Shown piece after piece: positions 27,137-35,771 of a stretch of 64,000 nt of DNA. A program made the position numbers and the translations under genes. A model generated the notes under the pieces. That model searched no databases and was not told where the DNA came from. It saw only the letters and a list, made by a program, of their open reading frames with translations. Positions within the stretch are counted from its first letter, which is position 1; each line of letters begins with the position of its first letter. Origin of the DNA: Chloracidobacterium sp. (GTDB lineage: Bacteria; Acidobacteriota; Blastocatellia; Pyrinomonadales; Pyrinomonadaceae); contig JADJJY010000005.1 in assembly GCA_016706275.1 (NCBI GenBank), positions 1-64,000 on the forward strand, given 5' to 3'.

Positions 27137-27533
27137 TACCTTCTTGCTTTTCAGCCTTTGCAGCGGCTGCCTCGTGCTTGTTAAGTCCGGCCTCGCGGGT
27201 GGCGTCGATCAACGCTTTGACACGTCCGTGGAAAAGATATCCGCCACGATCGAACACAACGGTCGAAATGCCTGCCTTTTGGGCACGCTCGGCGATCGCT
27301 TTACCCACCGACTTTGCCGCCTCGACATTACCACCGGCCTTGATGCCAAGCGCCTTTTCGGTTGTCGATGCCGTCGCCAACGTCGTTCCGCTCTGGTCAT
27401 CAATGACCTGTGCGTAGATGTGGTTGAGGCTGCGGAAAACCGCTAGTCTCGGCCTGTCAGCCGAACCGCGAACTTTTTTACGAATGCGGCTGTGAACACC
27501 TGCTCTGATGTCTGCTCTGCTTTTCTGTCCCAT
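27126..27533 (-). CDS. rplR: 50S ribosomal protein L18
   Basis: 135 residues, a little long because of a C-terminal KHEAAAAKAEKQEGNDE tail. Core KKVRGSADRPRLAVFRSLNHIYAQVIDD and FDRGGYLFHGRVKALIDATREAGL is typical. It binds 5S rRNA. Confidence 0.96.
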   Translation of the reverse strand: MGQKSRADIRAGVHSRIRKKVRGSADRPRLAVFRSLNHIYAQVIDDQSGTTLATASTTEKALGIKAGGNVEAAKSVGKAIAERAQKAGISTVVFDRGGYLFHGRVKALIDATREAGLNKHEAAAAKAEKQEGNDE

Positions 27534-27541
27534 AACTCTCC

Positions 27542-27622
27542 GAGTTTATTGAGTCTTGAGTTCATTGAGTTGTGAGAACCATTTTTCTCAACGAACTCAG
27601 CAAACTCAATGCACTCTACGAA
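27542..27622. repeat. Quasi-palindrome of TTGAGTTC words between rplF and rplR
   Basis: Left arm repeats GAGTTTATTGAG/TTGAGTTCATTGAG and right arm repeats CAACGAACTCAGCAAACTCAA. It fills the whole gap between the two genes. Confidence 0.85.
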
Positions 27623-28183
27623 CTATTTACCGGTTTTGCCCGGTTTCAATCTGTAATACTTATCCGCGTATCTCACGCCCTTGCCCTTGTATGCATCCGG
27701 CTTTCGCAGACGGTTCAATTCGGCCGCGACCTGTCCAAGCAATTGCTTATCGATGCCACTAAGCGTGATCGTCGTCTGATACTGGTTGATCGACGTCTTT
27801 GCATTTACACGTTCTGCCTTGGCTTCAACGCCGTCCGGCAGAGGGTAATCGATCGGGTGCGAATATCCGAGTGCAAACAGGATCTTTTTACCCTGCACGT
27901 CAGCCTTGTAACCGACGCCGACGATATCGAGATCCTTCGTAAACCCCTCCGTCACGCCGACGATCGCGTTATTTGCCAATGCTCTCGCCAGTCCGTGAAA
28001 GGCCGCAACATCGTCGCTCGCCCGCTCCGCCGTAAGTGTGCCGTCCTCTTGCTTAAAGCTGACGCCCTTAGGGATCGGACTACGCAATGTGCCTTTCGGC
28101 CCTTTGACTTCCATCTCCGATTCACTGATCGTCACGGTCACGCCGGACGGGATCGAGATCGGTTTTTTTCCTACTCTTGACAT
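27623..28183 (-). CDS. rplF: 50S ribosomal protein L6
   Basis: 186 residues from the ATG at 28183 (MSRVGKKPISIPSGV), the family start. Both L6 repeats are present and the C-terminal RKPDAYKGKGVRYADKYYRLK signature is intact. It lies near the factor-binding site of the 50S subunit. Confidence 0.97.
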   Translation of the reverse strand: MSRVGKKPISIPSGVTVTISESEMEVKGPKGTLRSPIPKGVSFKQEDGTLTAERASDDVAAFHGLARALANNAIVGVTEGFTKDLDIVGVGYKADVQGKKILFALGYSHPIDYPLPDGVEAKAERVNAKTSINQYQTTITLSGIDKQLLGQVAAELNRLRKPDAYKGKGVRYADKYYRLKPGKTGK

Positions 28184-28190
28184 ATATTCT

Positions 28191-28259
28191 AGTGACAAGT
28201 GACGAGTGACAAGTGACGAGTGAAAAACTATTCACTATTCACTGTTCACTGCTCACTAT
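28191..28259. repeat. Quasi-palindrome of AGTGACAA words between rpsH and rplF
   Basis: Left arm holds four AGTGAC(A/G) words at 8-nt spacing; right arm holds ATTCACT/GTTCACT/GCTCACT words, which pair with the AGTGA(A/G) cores. It fills the gap. Confidence 0.85.
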
Positions 28260-28651
28260 TAGTAAACTTCCGCTAGGATCTCGCCGCCGATGTGTGCCTG
28301 ACGGGCCTGTTTGCCGCTCATAAGTCCCTGCGACGTCGAAACGATATTTACGCCGTAGCCGCCGAGGACCTTAGGTATAGCGTCCGAGCCGACATAAACG
28401 CGGCGGCCGGGGCTCGATACACGCGATAAATGCGTGATCGACGAAACGCCTTTGGCGTCGTAGCGAAGAAATACACGGATCATGTATTTCACGCCTTCGC
28501 CCTTGGTCGTGTAACTGTTGATGTAGCCCTCGTCTTTGAGGATGCGGGCCAATTCCATCTTTAACTTTGAGCCCGGGATATCAACGCGTGTGTGATTCGC
28601 TGCAATTGCATTGCGAATTCGCGTCAGCATATCGGCTATTGGATCTGTCAT
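28259..28651 (-). CDS. rpsH: 30S ribosomal protein S8
   Basis: 130 residues. TDPIADMLTRIRNAIAANH at the start and the GGYGVNIVSTSQGLMSGKQARQAHIGGEILAEVY end are standard. S8 binds 16S helix 21; in E. coli it also represses the spc operon. Confidence 0.98.
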   Translation of the reverse strand: MTDPIADMLTRIRNAIAANHTRVDIPGSKLKMELARILKDEGYINSYTTKGEGVKYMIRVFLRYDAKGVSSITHLSRVSSPGRRVYVGSDAIPKVLGGYGVNIVSTSQGLMSGKQARQAHIGGEILAEVY

Positions 28652-28716
28652 GTCTTAATAACTCCGTAAATATTATGGCGGTTCGGGCATTGTCGCCCGC
28701 CTGCCTTAATCAAAAC

Positions 28717-29022
28717 CTACCAGCTCGACTTAACAACGCCCGGGATCTGGCCTTCGAGGGCCAATTCACGCAAAGCGATGCGGGAAATACCAAATTTCCT
28801 CAAATAACCTCTCGACCGTCCCGTCTGCGAACAGCGGTTGCGGACCCTGATCGGGCTGCCGTCACGCGGCATCTTTTGCAGCTTGATAACGGCTGCATCG
28901 ACTTCTTCGACCGTCGATTTAGGGTTATTGATGATTTTTTTTGCCTCCGCACGGCGGGCCGACCAGAGCTTGACCTTTTCCTTGCGGCGTTCGTTTGTAA
29001 CTATTTTGCTTATCTTTGCCAT
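28717..29022 (-). CDS. rpsN: 30S ribosomal protein S14 (long, zinc-free form)
   Basis: 101 residues. The long form lacks the CxxC zinc ligands; NRCSQTGRSRGYLRKFGISRIALRELA is the conserved end. It sits 4 bases after rplE. Confidence 0.97.
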   Translation of the reverse strand: MAKISKIVTNERRKEKVKLWSARRAEAKKIINNPKSTVEEVDAAVIKLQKMPRDGSPIRVRNRCSQTGRSRGYLRKFGISRIALRELALEGQIPGVVKSSW

Positions 29023-29026
29023 TTTC

Positions 29027-29566
29027 TTATTGTCTGAACGGCATACCGATCGCTTTCAGCAGCGAGCGGGCCTCATCGTCATTTCGAGCCGTCGTGACGA
29101 TCGAAATATTCATACCGCGGGTCTTATCGACCTTGTTAAAATCGATCTCCGGAAAGATCAACTGCTCGCGAATACCAAGTGTGTAATTTCCGCGTCCGTC
29201 AAACGCCTTGCCTGAGATGCCGCGAAAATCGCGAACACGCGGCAGAGCGACTGAGATCAGACGGTCGAGAAATTCGTACATTCTCTCACCACGCAGCGTG
29301 ACCATCGTGCCGATAGCCATTCCCTGACGCAGCTTGAAAGCCGCGATCGATTTTTTTGCTTTGGTAACAACGGGCTTTTGACCTGTCACAACTTTAAGCT
29401 CTTCGGTTGCGACATCCAGGATCTTAGCGTTTGCCGAAGCTTCGCCGAGTCCCATATTCACCACAACCTTTTCGATCTTGGGGATCGCCATCGGGTTTTT
29501 GATATCAAACTCTTTGGCCAAAGCCGGAGCGATCTCTTTTTTGTATTTTTCTCTTAATCTAGCCAT
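29027..29566 (-). CDS. rplE: 50S ribosomal protein L5
   Basis: 179 residues. Motifs NPMAIPKIEKVVVNMGLGEA, ITGQKPVVTKAKKSIAAFKLR-like segment and the IFPEIDFNKVDKTRGMNISIVTTA end. It binds 5S rRNA and contacts P-site tRNA. Confidence 0.98.
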   Translation of the reverse strand: MARLREKYKKEIAPALAKEFDIKNPMAIPKIEKVVVNMGLGEASANAKILDVATEELKVVTGQKPVVTKAKKSIAAFKLRQGMAIGTMVTLRGERMYEFLDRLISVALPRVRDFRGISGKAFDGRGNYTLGIREQLIFPEIDFNKVDKTRGMNISIVTTARNDDEARSLLKAIGMPFRQ

Positions 29567-29622
29567 TTTCTTATCTTCCGTTTATTTGGGTCCCGGAAAT
29601 ATTCCGTTTCCAAACGATAAAA

Positions 29623-30063
29623 CTATTTCGTCTCTTCCGCCGGTGCTTCCTCATCCTCGACCGCTTTTTTACCTTCTTTCTTGGCCCAGGCGGTTTCCGG
29701 GATAAGCTTGCCGCTCTTAGCAACACGCACTTTCTTCCCATCACGGATCTCGTATTTGACCTTGGTCGGCTTACCCGTTTCCGGATCGATCAAAGCAACG
29801 TTTGACGAGCTAACCCAAGCCTCTTGCTCAAATATGCCGCCTTCGCGGTTGAGCTGCGGTACCGGTTTGCGGTGACGTTTGACGATCATCGCACCCTCGA
29901 CCTTGACCTTGCCCGCACGGGCATCGACCGCGATCACCTTGCCGCGATACGGCTGGCGAGTACCGGCGCTGTCATAACGGTTATATTCCTTGCCCGCTAT
30001 AAACACGACTTGGTCGCCGCGCTTGATCCTGCTATTTACTGTTCCTGTCTTTTCCGTTTTCAT
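29623..30063 (-). CDS. rplX: 50S ribosomal protein L24 with extended C-terminus
   Basis: 146 residues against about 105 in most bacteria. The KOW domain (IKRGDQVVFIAGKE) and MIVKRHRKPVPQ segment are present. The extra part is a C-terminal tail ending KKEGKKAVEDEEAPAEETK, similar in composition to the tails on S17, L22 and L4 in this cluster. Confidence 0.94.
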   Translation of the reverse strand: MKTEKTGTVNSRIKRGDQVVFIAGKEYNRYDSAGTRQPYRGKVIAVDARAGKVKVEGAMIVKRHRKPVPQLNREGGIFEQEAWVSSSNVALIDPETGKPTKVKYEIRDGKKVRVAKSGKLIPETAWAKKEGKKAVEDEEAPAEETK

Positions 30064-30111
30064 TTCTTTATTCTTTTGACTGCCAACTGCTTACCGCTGA
30101 CTGCCAACTGG

Positions 30112-30480
30112 TTAAATAACCTCTGGTGCCAATGACACGATCTTCATGAAATTCCTTTCACGCAGTTCGCGGGCCACGGGGCCAAAAACACGCGTTCCGA
30201 CCGGTGTGCCATCTTCTTTGATAAGCACGGCTGCGTTTTCGTCAAAGCGAATGTAGGTTCCGTCCTTGCGGCGAACTTCTTTTCGGGTTCTGACGATAAC
30301 TGCGTTATAAACCTTTCCCTTTTTGGCAGTGCCATCGGGCGAAGCTTCTTTGACCGTCACCTTGATCGTGTCGCCGAGCCGTGCGATCTTTGCCGTCGAA
30401 CCGCCGACCGGCATGATCATAACGACACGCTTTGCACCTGAATTGTCTGCGACCGTTAACGAGGTCTGCATCTGAATCAT
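30112..30480 (-). CDS. rplN: 50S ribosomal protein L14
   Basis: 122 residues from the ATG at 30480 (MIQMQTSLTVADNSGAKR), exactly the family length. The open frame continues 25 codons upstream through a quasi-palindrome, which I exclude. First gene of the spc operon. Confidence 0.97.
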   Translation of the reverse strand: MIQMQTSLTVADNSGAKRVVMIMPVGGSTAKIARLGDTIKVTVKEASPDGTAKKGKVYNAVIVRTRKEVRRKDGTYIRFDENAAVLIKEDGTPVGTRVFGPVARELRERNFMKIVSLAPEVI

Positions 30481-30499
30481 AACTTTCTCACTCCGTTCG

Positions 30500-30573
30500 A
30501 AAAGTTCGTTGAGTTCACTGAGTTCATCGAGTTTCTTGAGTCTCAACGAACTCAATGAACTCTATAAACTCTA
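30500..30573. repeat. Quasi-palindrome of TTGAGTTC words between rpsQ and rplN
   Basis: Left arm 30502-30540 has successive GTTCGTTGAG, TTCACTGAG, TTCATCGAG, TTTCTTGAG words; right arm from 30541 has CAACGAACTC, AATGAACTC, TATAAACTC words. The right arm reaches the rpsQ stop codon. Confidence 0.85.
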
Positions 30574-31038
30574 TAACTCTGCTTTATGAAGGATCTCAAC
30601 GACACGCCAACGCTTTCTTGCCGAAAGGGGCCGCGTTTCTACGATCTTTACCTTATCGCCGATCTTTGCTCCGAGGTCGTCATGCGCCATAAATTTCTTG
30701 CGCTTTTTGACGTACTTGCGATAGATCGGGTGCTTGACGAGGCGGTCAACGCGGACGGTGACCGTTTTATCCATCTTGTCCGAAGCAACGATGCCGACCT
30801 TTTCAGCCCGCTTATTAACCTTTACCGTCGCGTCCGTTCCAGCGTCAGCCTTTTTCTCAGCCTTTGCTTTCGGTGCCTTGGCAGCTTTCTTCGGCTTTTC
30901 TTCGGCAGCAGTTGCTTCCACAACCGGTGCCGCTTCTTCGGCCTGAGCTTCGACTGCGATCTCTTCGACCACGGTCTCCTCAACGGCTGTTTCGACGCCT
31001 TCGGCTGCTATTTCTTCGTCTTTTTTCTTTCTTGGCAT
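30571..31038 (-). CDS. rpsQ: 30S ribosomal protein S17 with long N-terminal extension
   Basis: 155 residues, about 75 more than usual. The S17 core is residues about 76-150 (KVGIVASDKMDKTVTVRVDRLVKHPIY ... VKIVETRPLSARKRWRVVEIL). Before it lies a Glu/Ala/Val-rich acidic stretch (about 8-47) and a Lys/Ala-rich stretch (about 48-66). The frame is continuous and the ATG at 31038 follows rpmC by 18 bases. Start sites inside the extension are absent until deep in the core, so the extension is probably real. Confidence 0.92.
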   Translation of the reverse strand: MPRKKKDEEIAAEGVETAVEETVVEEIAVEAQAEEAAPVVEATAAEEKPKKAAKAPKAKAEKKADAGTDATVKVNKRAEKVGIVASDKMDKTVTVRVDRLVKHPIYRKYVKKRKKFMAHDDLGAKIGDKVKIVETRPLSARKRWRVVEILHKAEL

Positions 31039-31056
31039 TATATTTTCCCGTGCGGA

Positions 31057-31278
31057 CTAGGCTTTAGGGGCCTCTTCCTTCACATCTTTCTTATTAAGCA
31101 AGGTATAAACTCTCGCCAATGTCTTCTTTTCGCGGCGAATGTCATTGACCGTTTCGCCAACACCCAAGGTCTTGCGGAATTTCAAGCGGAAAAGCGACTC
31201 TTTGAGTGCATCTGCCTGATCCTTAAGTTCCTCAGTGCTCATACCTGTGAGCTGTTCGAGCTGTTCTTTGCGTTTCAT
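31057..31278 (-). CDS. rpmC: 50S ribosomal protein L29
   Basis: 73 residues, two-helix protein with the FRLKFRKTLGVGETVNDIRREKKTLARVYTLL segment. It docks near the tunnel exit. It starts 4 bases after rplP. Confidence 0.96.
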   Translation of the reverse strand: MKRKEQLEQLTGMSTEELKDQADALKESLFRLKFRKTLGVGETVNDIRREKKTLARVYTLLNKKDVKEEAPKA

Positions 31279-31282
31279 CGTT

Positions 31283-31711
31283 CTAAACTACGCCTCCCTC
31301 GAGGTCTGCACGATTGACAAACCTTGTCTTGATCGGCAGCTTTTGAGCAGCGAGCCGAAAAGCTTCTCGTGCTAATGTTTCTTCAACTCCCTGGATCTCA
31401 TACAAGGTGCGGCCCGGTTTGACCACGGCAACCCAGTGATCTGGTGCACCTTTACCGGAACCCATTCGAGTTTCGGCCGGTTTCTTGGTGATGGGTTTAT
31501 CCGGGAACATTCTGATCCAGATCTTGCCGCCACGTTTGACGTGACGCGTCATTGCGATACGGGCCGCTTCGATCTGGCGGTCAGTGATCCACGCCGCTTC
31601 TAATGTCATAAGACCAAAATCACCAAAGCTGAGCTTTTCGCCGCGTGTCGCTTTTCCGCGCATACGGCCTTTCATTACTCTGCGGCGTTTGACCTTTTTA
31701 GGCTGTAACAT
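31283..31711 (-). CDS. rplP: 50S ribosomal protein L16
   Basis: 142 residues. MLQPKKVKRRRVMKGRMRGKATRG start and the RMGSGKGAPDHWVAVVKPGRTLYEI motif. It lies near the A-site tRNA elbow. Normal length. Confidence 0.98.
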   Translation of the reverse strand: MLQPKKVKRRRVMKGRMRGKATRGEKLSFGDFGLMTLEAAWITDRQIEAARIAMTRHVKRGGKIWIRMFPDKPITKKPAETRMGSGKGAPDHWVAVVKPGRTLYEIQGVEETLAREAFRLAAQKLPIKTRFVNRADLEGGVV

Positions 31712-31762
31712 AACTTCTCCGGTTCCGGCTGCCTACTGCGGCTGCCTAATACTTACAAATAT

Positions 31763-32494
31763 TTATCGGCGATCGTCCCGTCTCGGACGTCTTTCTCTCA
31801 TCGCATTTCGGTCGACCTTGACCTCGTTCATCGGGTCGGTAGTCGTTCCGCGTGCCATCGAAGCATTTGGGTCGAGGATCTCACCGCGATAGATCCACAC
31901 CTTGACACCGATGATGCCAAATGTGGTCAAGGCCTCAGCGAATCCAAAATCGATATCGGCACGCAAGGTGTGCAGCGGCAAGCGGCCCTGTAGCGACCAT
32001 TCGGTTCTGGCGATCTCAGCACCGTTCAAACGGCCGGCGATCATAACCTTGATGCCCTGTGCTCCAAAACGAAGAGTTTCCTCGATCGTCTTTTTCATTG
32101 CACGGCGAAACATAATGCGTTTCTCGAGCTGCTGTGCGATCTTTTCGGCCTGAAGCTGAGCGTTAAGCTCTGGATGCTTGATCTCAAGGATCGAAACCAT
32201 CACTTCGCGGCCGGTCTTTCTCTCAAGCTCCTCGCGAAGAGCATCGATCTCAGCACCTTTGCGGCCAATGATGATACCCGGACGCGAAGTGTAAATGACG
32301 ATCTTCAAACGGGTGGCTGCACGCTCAATATCGATGTGCGAGACACCGCCGCCGGCGAATTTCTTCTTCAGATCACGCTTGATCTGTAGATCCTCAGCGA
32401 GAAATGCGGCGTATTCCTGTTTCGCAAACCAGTGCGAGTGCCAATCTTTGTTGTATCCGACCCTAAAGCCGTATGGATGTACCTTCTGTCCCAT
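31763..32494 (-). CDS. rpsC: 30S ribosomal protein S3
   Basis: 243 residues. MGQKVHPYGFRVGYNKDWHSHWFA start, KH domain (YTSRPGIIIGRKGAEIDAL) and conserved C-domain. The tail is basic and ends RERRPRRDDRR. Ten bases after rplV. Confidence 0.98.
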   Translation of the reverse strand: MGQKVHPYGFRVGYNKDWHSHWFAKQEYAAFLAEDLQIKRDLKKKFAGGGVSHIDIERAATRLKIVIYTSRPGIIIGRKGAEIDALREELERKTGREVMVSILEIKHPELNAQLQAEKIAQQLEKRIMFRRAMKKTIEETLRFGAQGIKVMIAGRLNGAEIARTEWSLQGRLPLHTLRADIDFGFAEALTTFGIIGVKVWIYRGEILDPNASMARGTTTDPMNEVKVDRNAMRERRPRRDDRR

Positions 32495-32504
32495 AATTAA
32501 CCTA

Positions 32505-33251
32505 TTACTGTCGTTCGAGGTCCTCGTTGATCTTTTCTTGAGCTTCGTCAGCCGGCTTTGTTTCGTTCAATGTAGCGGTGGTCTGCGTTTCAACATTCTT
32601 AGCGTCCGCAACCTCAGCATCACCCTCTGCGGCCTGATCGGCAGCAGCTGCCTCGACCGTCGTTTCCTCGACTGTTTCTGCTACTGTTTCGACCGGAGCG
32701 GTTTCAACCGCGACTGTCTCGACTACCTCTTCGACCGGTGCCGCCACGACCTCTTCGGCCAGAGGCTTTTTGGTCTCGGCCTTTTCGGTCTTAGCTTTCT
32801 TTGTGTCTTTACCGGCAGCCTTAGCGGCAAGCTTCTTGCCGACCGGCCTGTTAGCCATCGACGCGGCGATTGCCAATTCCTTTTCAGTCTTAGGCTTTTC
32901 TTCGCTCGTCACGTGGATCGTGATGTGGCAATAATGCCTCTGCTCACGATATGCACGTCCCTGCGGAGCCGGACGCATGCGGCTGCGGTGTTTGTGCGGC
33001 CCCATATCGACAAAGCAAAGCTTGATCCATAGATCGTCCGGATCGATAGCGATGTTTTCATTCTCCGCCTTGAACGTCGCGTTGGCAATTGCCGAATTCA
33101 GGCACTGAGCGATCGGGTCTGCCGCACGCTTGTCCGTAAACTTAAGGATCGACAAGGCTCTCGATACTCTCACGCCGCGGATCAGATCGATCACGAGCCG
33201 CGCTTTGCGAGGGCTGCCTTTCAGATATTTTGTTTTTGCTACAGCTTCCAT
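32505..33251 (-). CDS. rplV: 50S ribosomal protein L22 with ~130-residue C-terminal tail
   Basis: 248 residues, about twice the usual length. The L22 core is residues 1 to about 118 (KYLKGSPRKARLVIDLIRGV ... MRPAPQGRAYREQRHYCHITIHV). The tail (about 119-248) is first basic (VGKKLAAKAAGKDTKKAKTE), then acidic and Ala/Val/Thr/Glu-rich, with no predicted fold. It is in one frame and codon use looks like its neighbours. L22 lines the exit tunnel, and its C-terminus lies at the solvent side, so a tail would protrude near the nascent chain. Confidence 0.93.
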   Translation of the reverse strand: MEAVAKTKYLKGSPRKARLVIDLIRGVRVSRALSILKFTDKRAADPIAQCLNSAIANATFKAENENIAIDPDDLWIKLCFVDMGPHKHRSRMRPAPQGRAYREQRHYCHITIHVTSEEKPKTEKELAIAASMANRPVGKKLAAKAAGKDTKKAKTEKAETKKPLAEEVVAAPVEEVVETVAVETAPVETVAETVEETTVEAAAADQAAEGDAEVADAKNVETQTTATLNETKPADEAQEKINEDLERQ

Positions 33252-33255
33252 AACA

Positions 33256-33338
33256 GTTGTCTGTTGTCGGTTGTCGGTTGTCAGTTGTCAATGATTGTCT
33301 TTTCCGACAACTGACTACTGGCTACTGACTTCTGACTA
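33256..33338. repeat. Quasi-palindrome of GTTGTCGG words between rpsS and rplV
   Basis: Left arm has GTTGTCTGTTGTCGGTTGTC words (period 8); right arm has GACAACTGACTACTGGCTACTGAC words. CAGTTGTC pairs with GACAACTG. Confidence 0.85.
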
Positions 33339-33629
33339 CTATTTCCTCTTAGCCATCTTCTCCGCTTTAGTACCCGGGTGGCCCTTAAACATACGCGTCG
33401 GCGAAAACTCACCAAGCTTGTGGCCGACCATATTCTCGGTAACAAATACCGGGATATGGCGTTTGCCGTTGTGAACGCCAAAGGTCAATCCGACCATTTC
33501 CGGCGTGATCGTCGAGCGTCGCGACCAAGTTTTGATCGCCTGCGGTTTCGGACCTCCGTCCGAGATACGTCGCAGCATCTTTTGAACGCTGAGATCGATA
33601 AATGGTCCTTTCTTTAATGAACGTGGCAT
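33339..33629 (-). CDS. rpsS: 30S ribosomal protein S19
   Basis: 96 residues. MPRSLKKGPFIDLSVQKML start and the WSRRSTITPEMVGLTFGVHNGKRHIPVFVTENMVGHKLGEFSPTR-type block are standard (given in parts). It sits in the 30S head. It follows rplB. Confidence 0.98.
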   Translation of the reverse strand: MPRSLKKGPFIDLSVQKMLRRISDGGPKPQAIKTWSRRSTITPEMVGLTFGVHNGKRHIPVFVTENMVGHKLGEFSPTRMFKGHPGTKAEKMAKRK

Positions 33630-33664
33630 ATCTTTTTCTTAAGTATCAAACCTGAGATTTGAAA

Positions 33665-34495
33665 TTACTTTCTCCTCCGGTCTTTAACAATCATATTATC
33701 CGTCCGCTTATTGCGGCGTGTCTTATAACCGCGAGTCGGTTTACCCCAAGGGGTTACCGGATTACGTCCGCCTGATGTTTTACCTTCGCCACCGCCGTGG
33801 GGGTGGTCGACCGGGTTCATAGCGACGCCGCGAACCTTAGGACGTTTTCCCATCCAGCGTGAACGTCCGGCTTTACCAAGTGAAACATTTTCATGCTCGG
33901 TGTTGCCGACCTGTCCGACTGTCGCCATACAGACGACCGGAACTTTGCGAACCTCTCCCGAAGGCATTCTGAGCTGTGCGTGATCGCCCTCTTTAGCAAC
34001 GATCTGTGCAAAACCACCAGCCGAGCGAACCATCTGGCCGCCTTTCCCCGGACGCAATTCAATATTATGAACCTGTGTACCGAGCGGGATATTTTTGATC
34101 GGCAAAGCGTTACCCGGCAAAATATCGGCATCTTCGCCGCTCACGATCATCGTTCCGACCGTTAACCCAACAGGTGCGAGAATGTATCTCTTCTCACCGT
34201 CGAGATAATTGATCAACGCGATGTGCGAGCTGCGGTTCGGATCGTACTCAAGCTGAGCGACCTTGCCCGGAATACCCGATTTATCGCGTTTGAAATCGAT
34301 AATACGGTAATGACGCTTATGTCCTCCGCCGCGACGTCGAACCGTGATACGGCCGTCGTTGTTGTGGCCGGAAATTTTCTTTTTCGGCTCGAGCAGTGAT
34401 TTTTCGGGTACTGCCCCTTTAGTCAACTCATCGCGGGTCAGGTACGTTTGATAACGCCTGGCCGGTGATGTCGGTTTTAATCTCTTGATTCCCAT
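33665..34495 (-). CDS. rplB: 50S ribosomal protein L2
   Basis: 276 residues, standard. Core motifs RRGGGHKRHYRIIDFKRDK and the highly conserved MNPVDHPHGGGEGKTSGGR, which holds the peptidyl-transferase-associated His. It is essential for peptidyl transferase centre assembly. Confidence 0.98.
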   Translation of the reverse strand: MGIKRLKPTSPARRYQTYLTRDELTKGAVPEKSLLEPKKKISGHNNDGRITVRRRGGGHKRHYRIIDFKRDKSGIPGKVAQLEYDPNRSSHIALINYLDGEKRYILAPVGLTVGTMIVSGEDADILPGNALPIKNIPLGTQVHNIELRPGKGGQMVRSAGGFAQIVAKEGDHAQLRMPSGEVRKVPVVCMATVGQVGNTEHENVSLGKAGRSRWMGKRPKVRGVAMNPVDHPHGGGEGKTSGGRNPVTPWGKPTRGYKTRRNKRTDNMIVKDRRRK

Positions 34496-34541
34496 AATTC
34501 CTGCTCTGTAATTTCAAATTTCAAATTTGAGATCACAAATT

Positions 34542-34871
34542 CTATATCGCTTCTGCGTAATCAACCATCGGCTCGCCTTTTCTCAAGGTCACATAAGCCT
34601 TTTTCCAAGCCGGACGGCGTCCTTCGATCCGTCCACGCTTTTTAACTTTTCCGTCGTACTGAACCGTGCGGACCGCTGCGACCTTTACATTAAAGATCTC
34701 TTCGATAGCGGCCTTGATCGCCGGCTTTGTAGCCTTTTTGTCGACCTTAAAGGTCAATACCTGCCCGGCCTTGCGTCCACTATCTTCGTCCGTCGAATCT
34801 TCTTTCAGAATGACGCTCTTTTCAGTGACGACTGGCGATTTCAAAATGTCCCAAACACCTAAATTACTCAT
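34542..34871 (-). CDS. rplW: 50S ribosomal protein L23
   Basis: 109 residues. VWDILKSPVVTEKSVILKE and LTFKVDKKATKPAIKAAIEEIFNVKVAAVRTV match L23, the docking site for trigger factor and SRP at the tunnel exit. It overlaps the rplD end by 8 bases. Confidence 0.97.
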   Translation of the reverse strand: MSNLGVWDILKSPVVTEKSVILKEDSTDEDSGRKAGQVLTFKVDKKATKPAIKAAIEEIFNVKVAAVRTVQYDGKVKKRGRIEGRRPAWKKAYVTLRKGEPMVDYAEAI

Positions 34872-35706
34872 TGTCAGTCGCCTCCTCGGTGGCTTCTACG
34901 GCCGGAGCTTCTTTCTCAGCCTTAGGGGCTTTTTCCGCTTTTGGCTTTGCTTCCTTCTTAGCTTTTGGCTTCTCTTCGACCGCTGCCTCTGCTGCCGCAG
35001 GTGCCGCTTTCTTTGCCTTCGGCTTTGCTTCCACAGCCTCAACTTCGGAAGCAGTGCCTTCACGTTTTGGATCGAGCAATGCCGTCAATTCTTCAAGAGC
35101 GGCTTTCGAGATAAGCAGTTTCTCGTGATAGATGATGTCGTAGATGTTCAACCCGAAACTATTCGTGACCTTGGTCTTTTCGACATTTCGCGACGACAAG
35201 ATCAGATTTTGATTATCAAGCGAATCGACGATCAGCGTCTTGACCGGCTTTTTGCTGGTCGCAAGAGCGAGTCCGCTGACAGCACCGACAAACTCACTGG
35301 TCTTTGGCGACTTGAATGTAAATTCGTCAATGATGAGCAGGTTGCCCTCACGCAATCTTTCCGACAGAGCCGAACGCAATGCACCGCGGCGCATTTTCTT
35401 AGGCATCTGATAGGACCAGTCGCGTGGCTGCGGGCCATGGACGTTACCGCCGCCTTTCCACAAAGGCGATCGAAGCGATGCAATACGCGCACGGCCTGTT
35501 CCCTTTTGCTTCCAGAGCTTGCGGCCCGAACCGGAAACATTACCGCGAGTTTTAGTCGCCGAAGTTCCCTGTCGGCCGTTGGCCTGATAGTTCATCACAG
35601 CCGAGTGGATGAGTGCTTCGTTCAATTCGACACCAAACACGGCGTCCAGAAGCTCTACGTCCCCGACCTCTTTATTTTTTAAGTTGCGAACCTTTACGGT
35701 AGGCAT
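34864..35706 (-). CDS. rplD: 50S ribosomal protein L4 with ~65-residue C-terminal tail
   Basis: 280 residues against about 205. The core ends near ALEELTALLDPKREG (about 205-220). The tail to 280 is Lys/Ala/Glu-rich (KPKAKKAAPAAAEAAVEEKP and similar), ending acidic (EATEEATDNE). The core loop RKLWKQKGTGRARIASLRSP that lines the tunnel is normal. The tail style matches those of S17 and L22. Confidence 0.94.
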   Translation of the reverse strand: MPTVKVRNLKNKEVGDVELLDAVFGVELNEALIHSAVMNYQANGRQGTSATKTRGNVSGSGRKLWKQKGTGRARIASLRSPLWKGGGNVHGPQPRDWSYQMPKKMRRGALRSALSERLREGNLLIIDEFTFKSPKTSEFVGAVSGLALATSKKPVKTLIVDSLDNQNLILSSRNVEKTKVTNSFGLNIYDIIYHEKLLISKAALEELTALLDPKREGTASEVEAVEAKPKAKKAAPAAAEAAVEEKPKAKKEAKPKAEKAPKAEKEAPAVEATEEATDNE

Positions 35707-35723
35707 AATTTCTCACTCCGTTT

Positions 35724-35765
35724 CTTTGCGATCTCAGATCTCAAATTTGAGATCACATCGCAAAG
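35724..35765. repeat. Compact palindrome between rplC and rplD
   Basis: CTTTGCGAT at 35724-35732 pairs with ATCGCAAAG at 35757-35765; inside it ATCTCAAATTTGAGAT is a perfect palindrome. Words of the ATTTGAGATC type recur at 21380 and 34510. Confidence 0.85.
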
Positions 35766-35771
35766 CATTAA

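Noticed and set aside
34666..35682. Long plus-strand frame (338 codons) opposite rplD and rplW
   Set aside because: It is antisense to two well-supported ribosomal genes, has a composition typical of a shadow frame (Leu/Phe/Cys/Arg-rich) and no family features.
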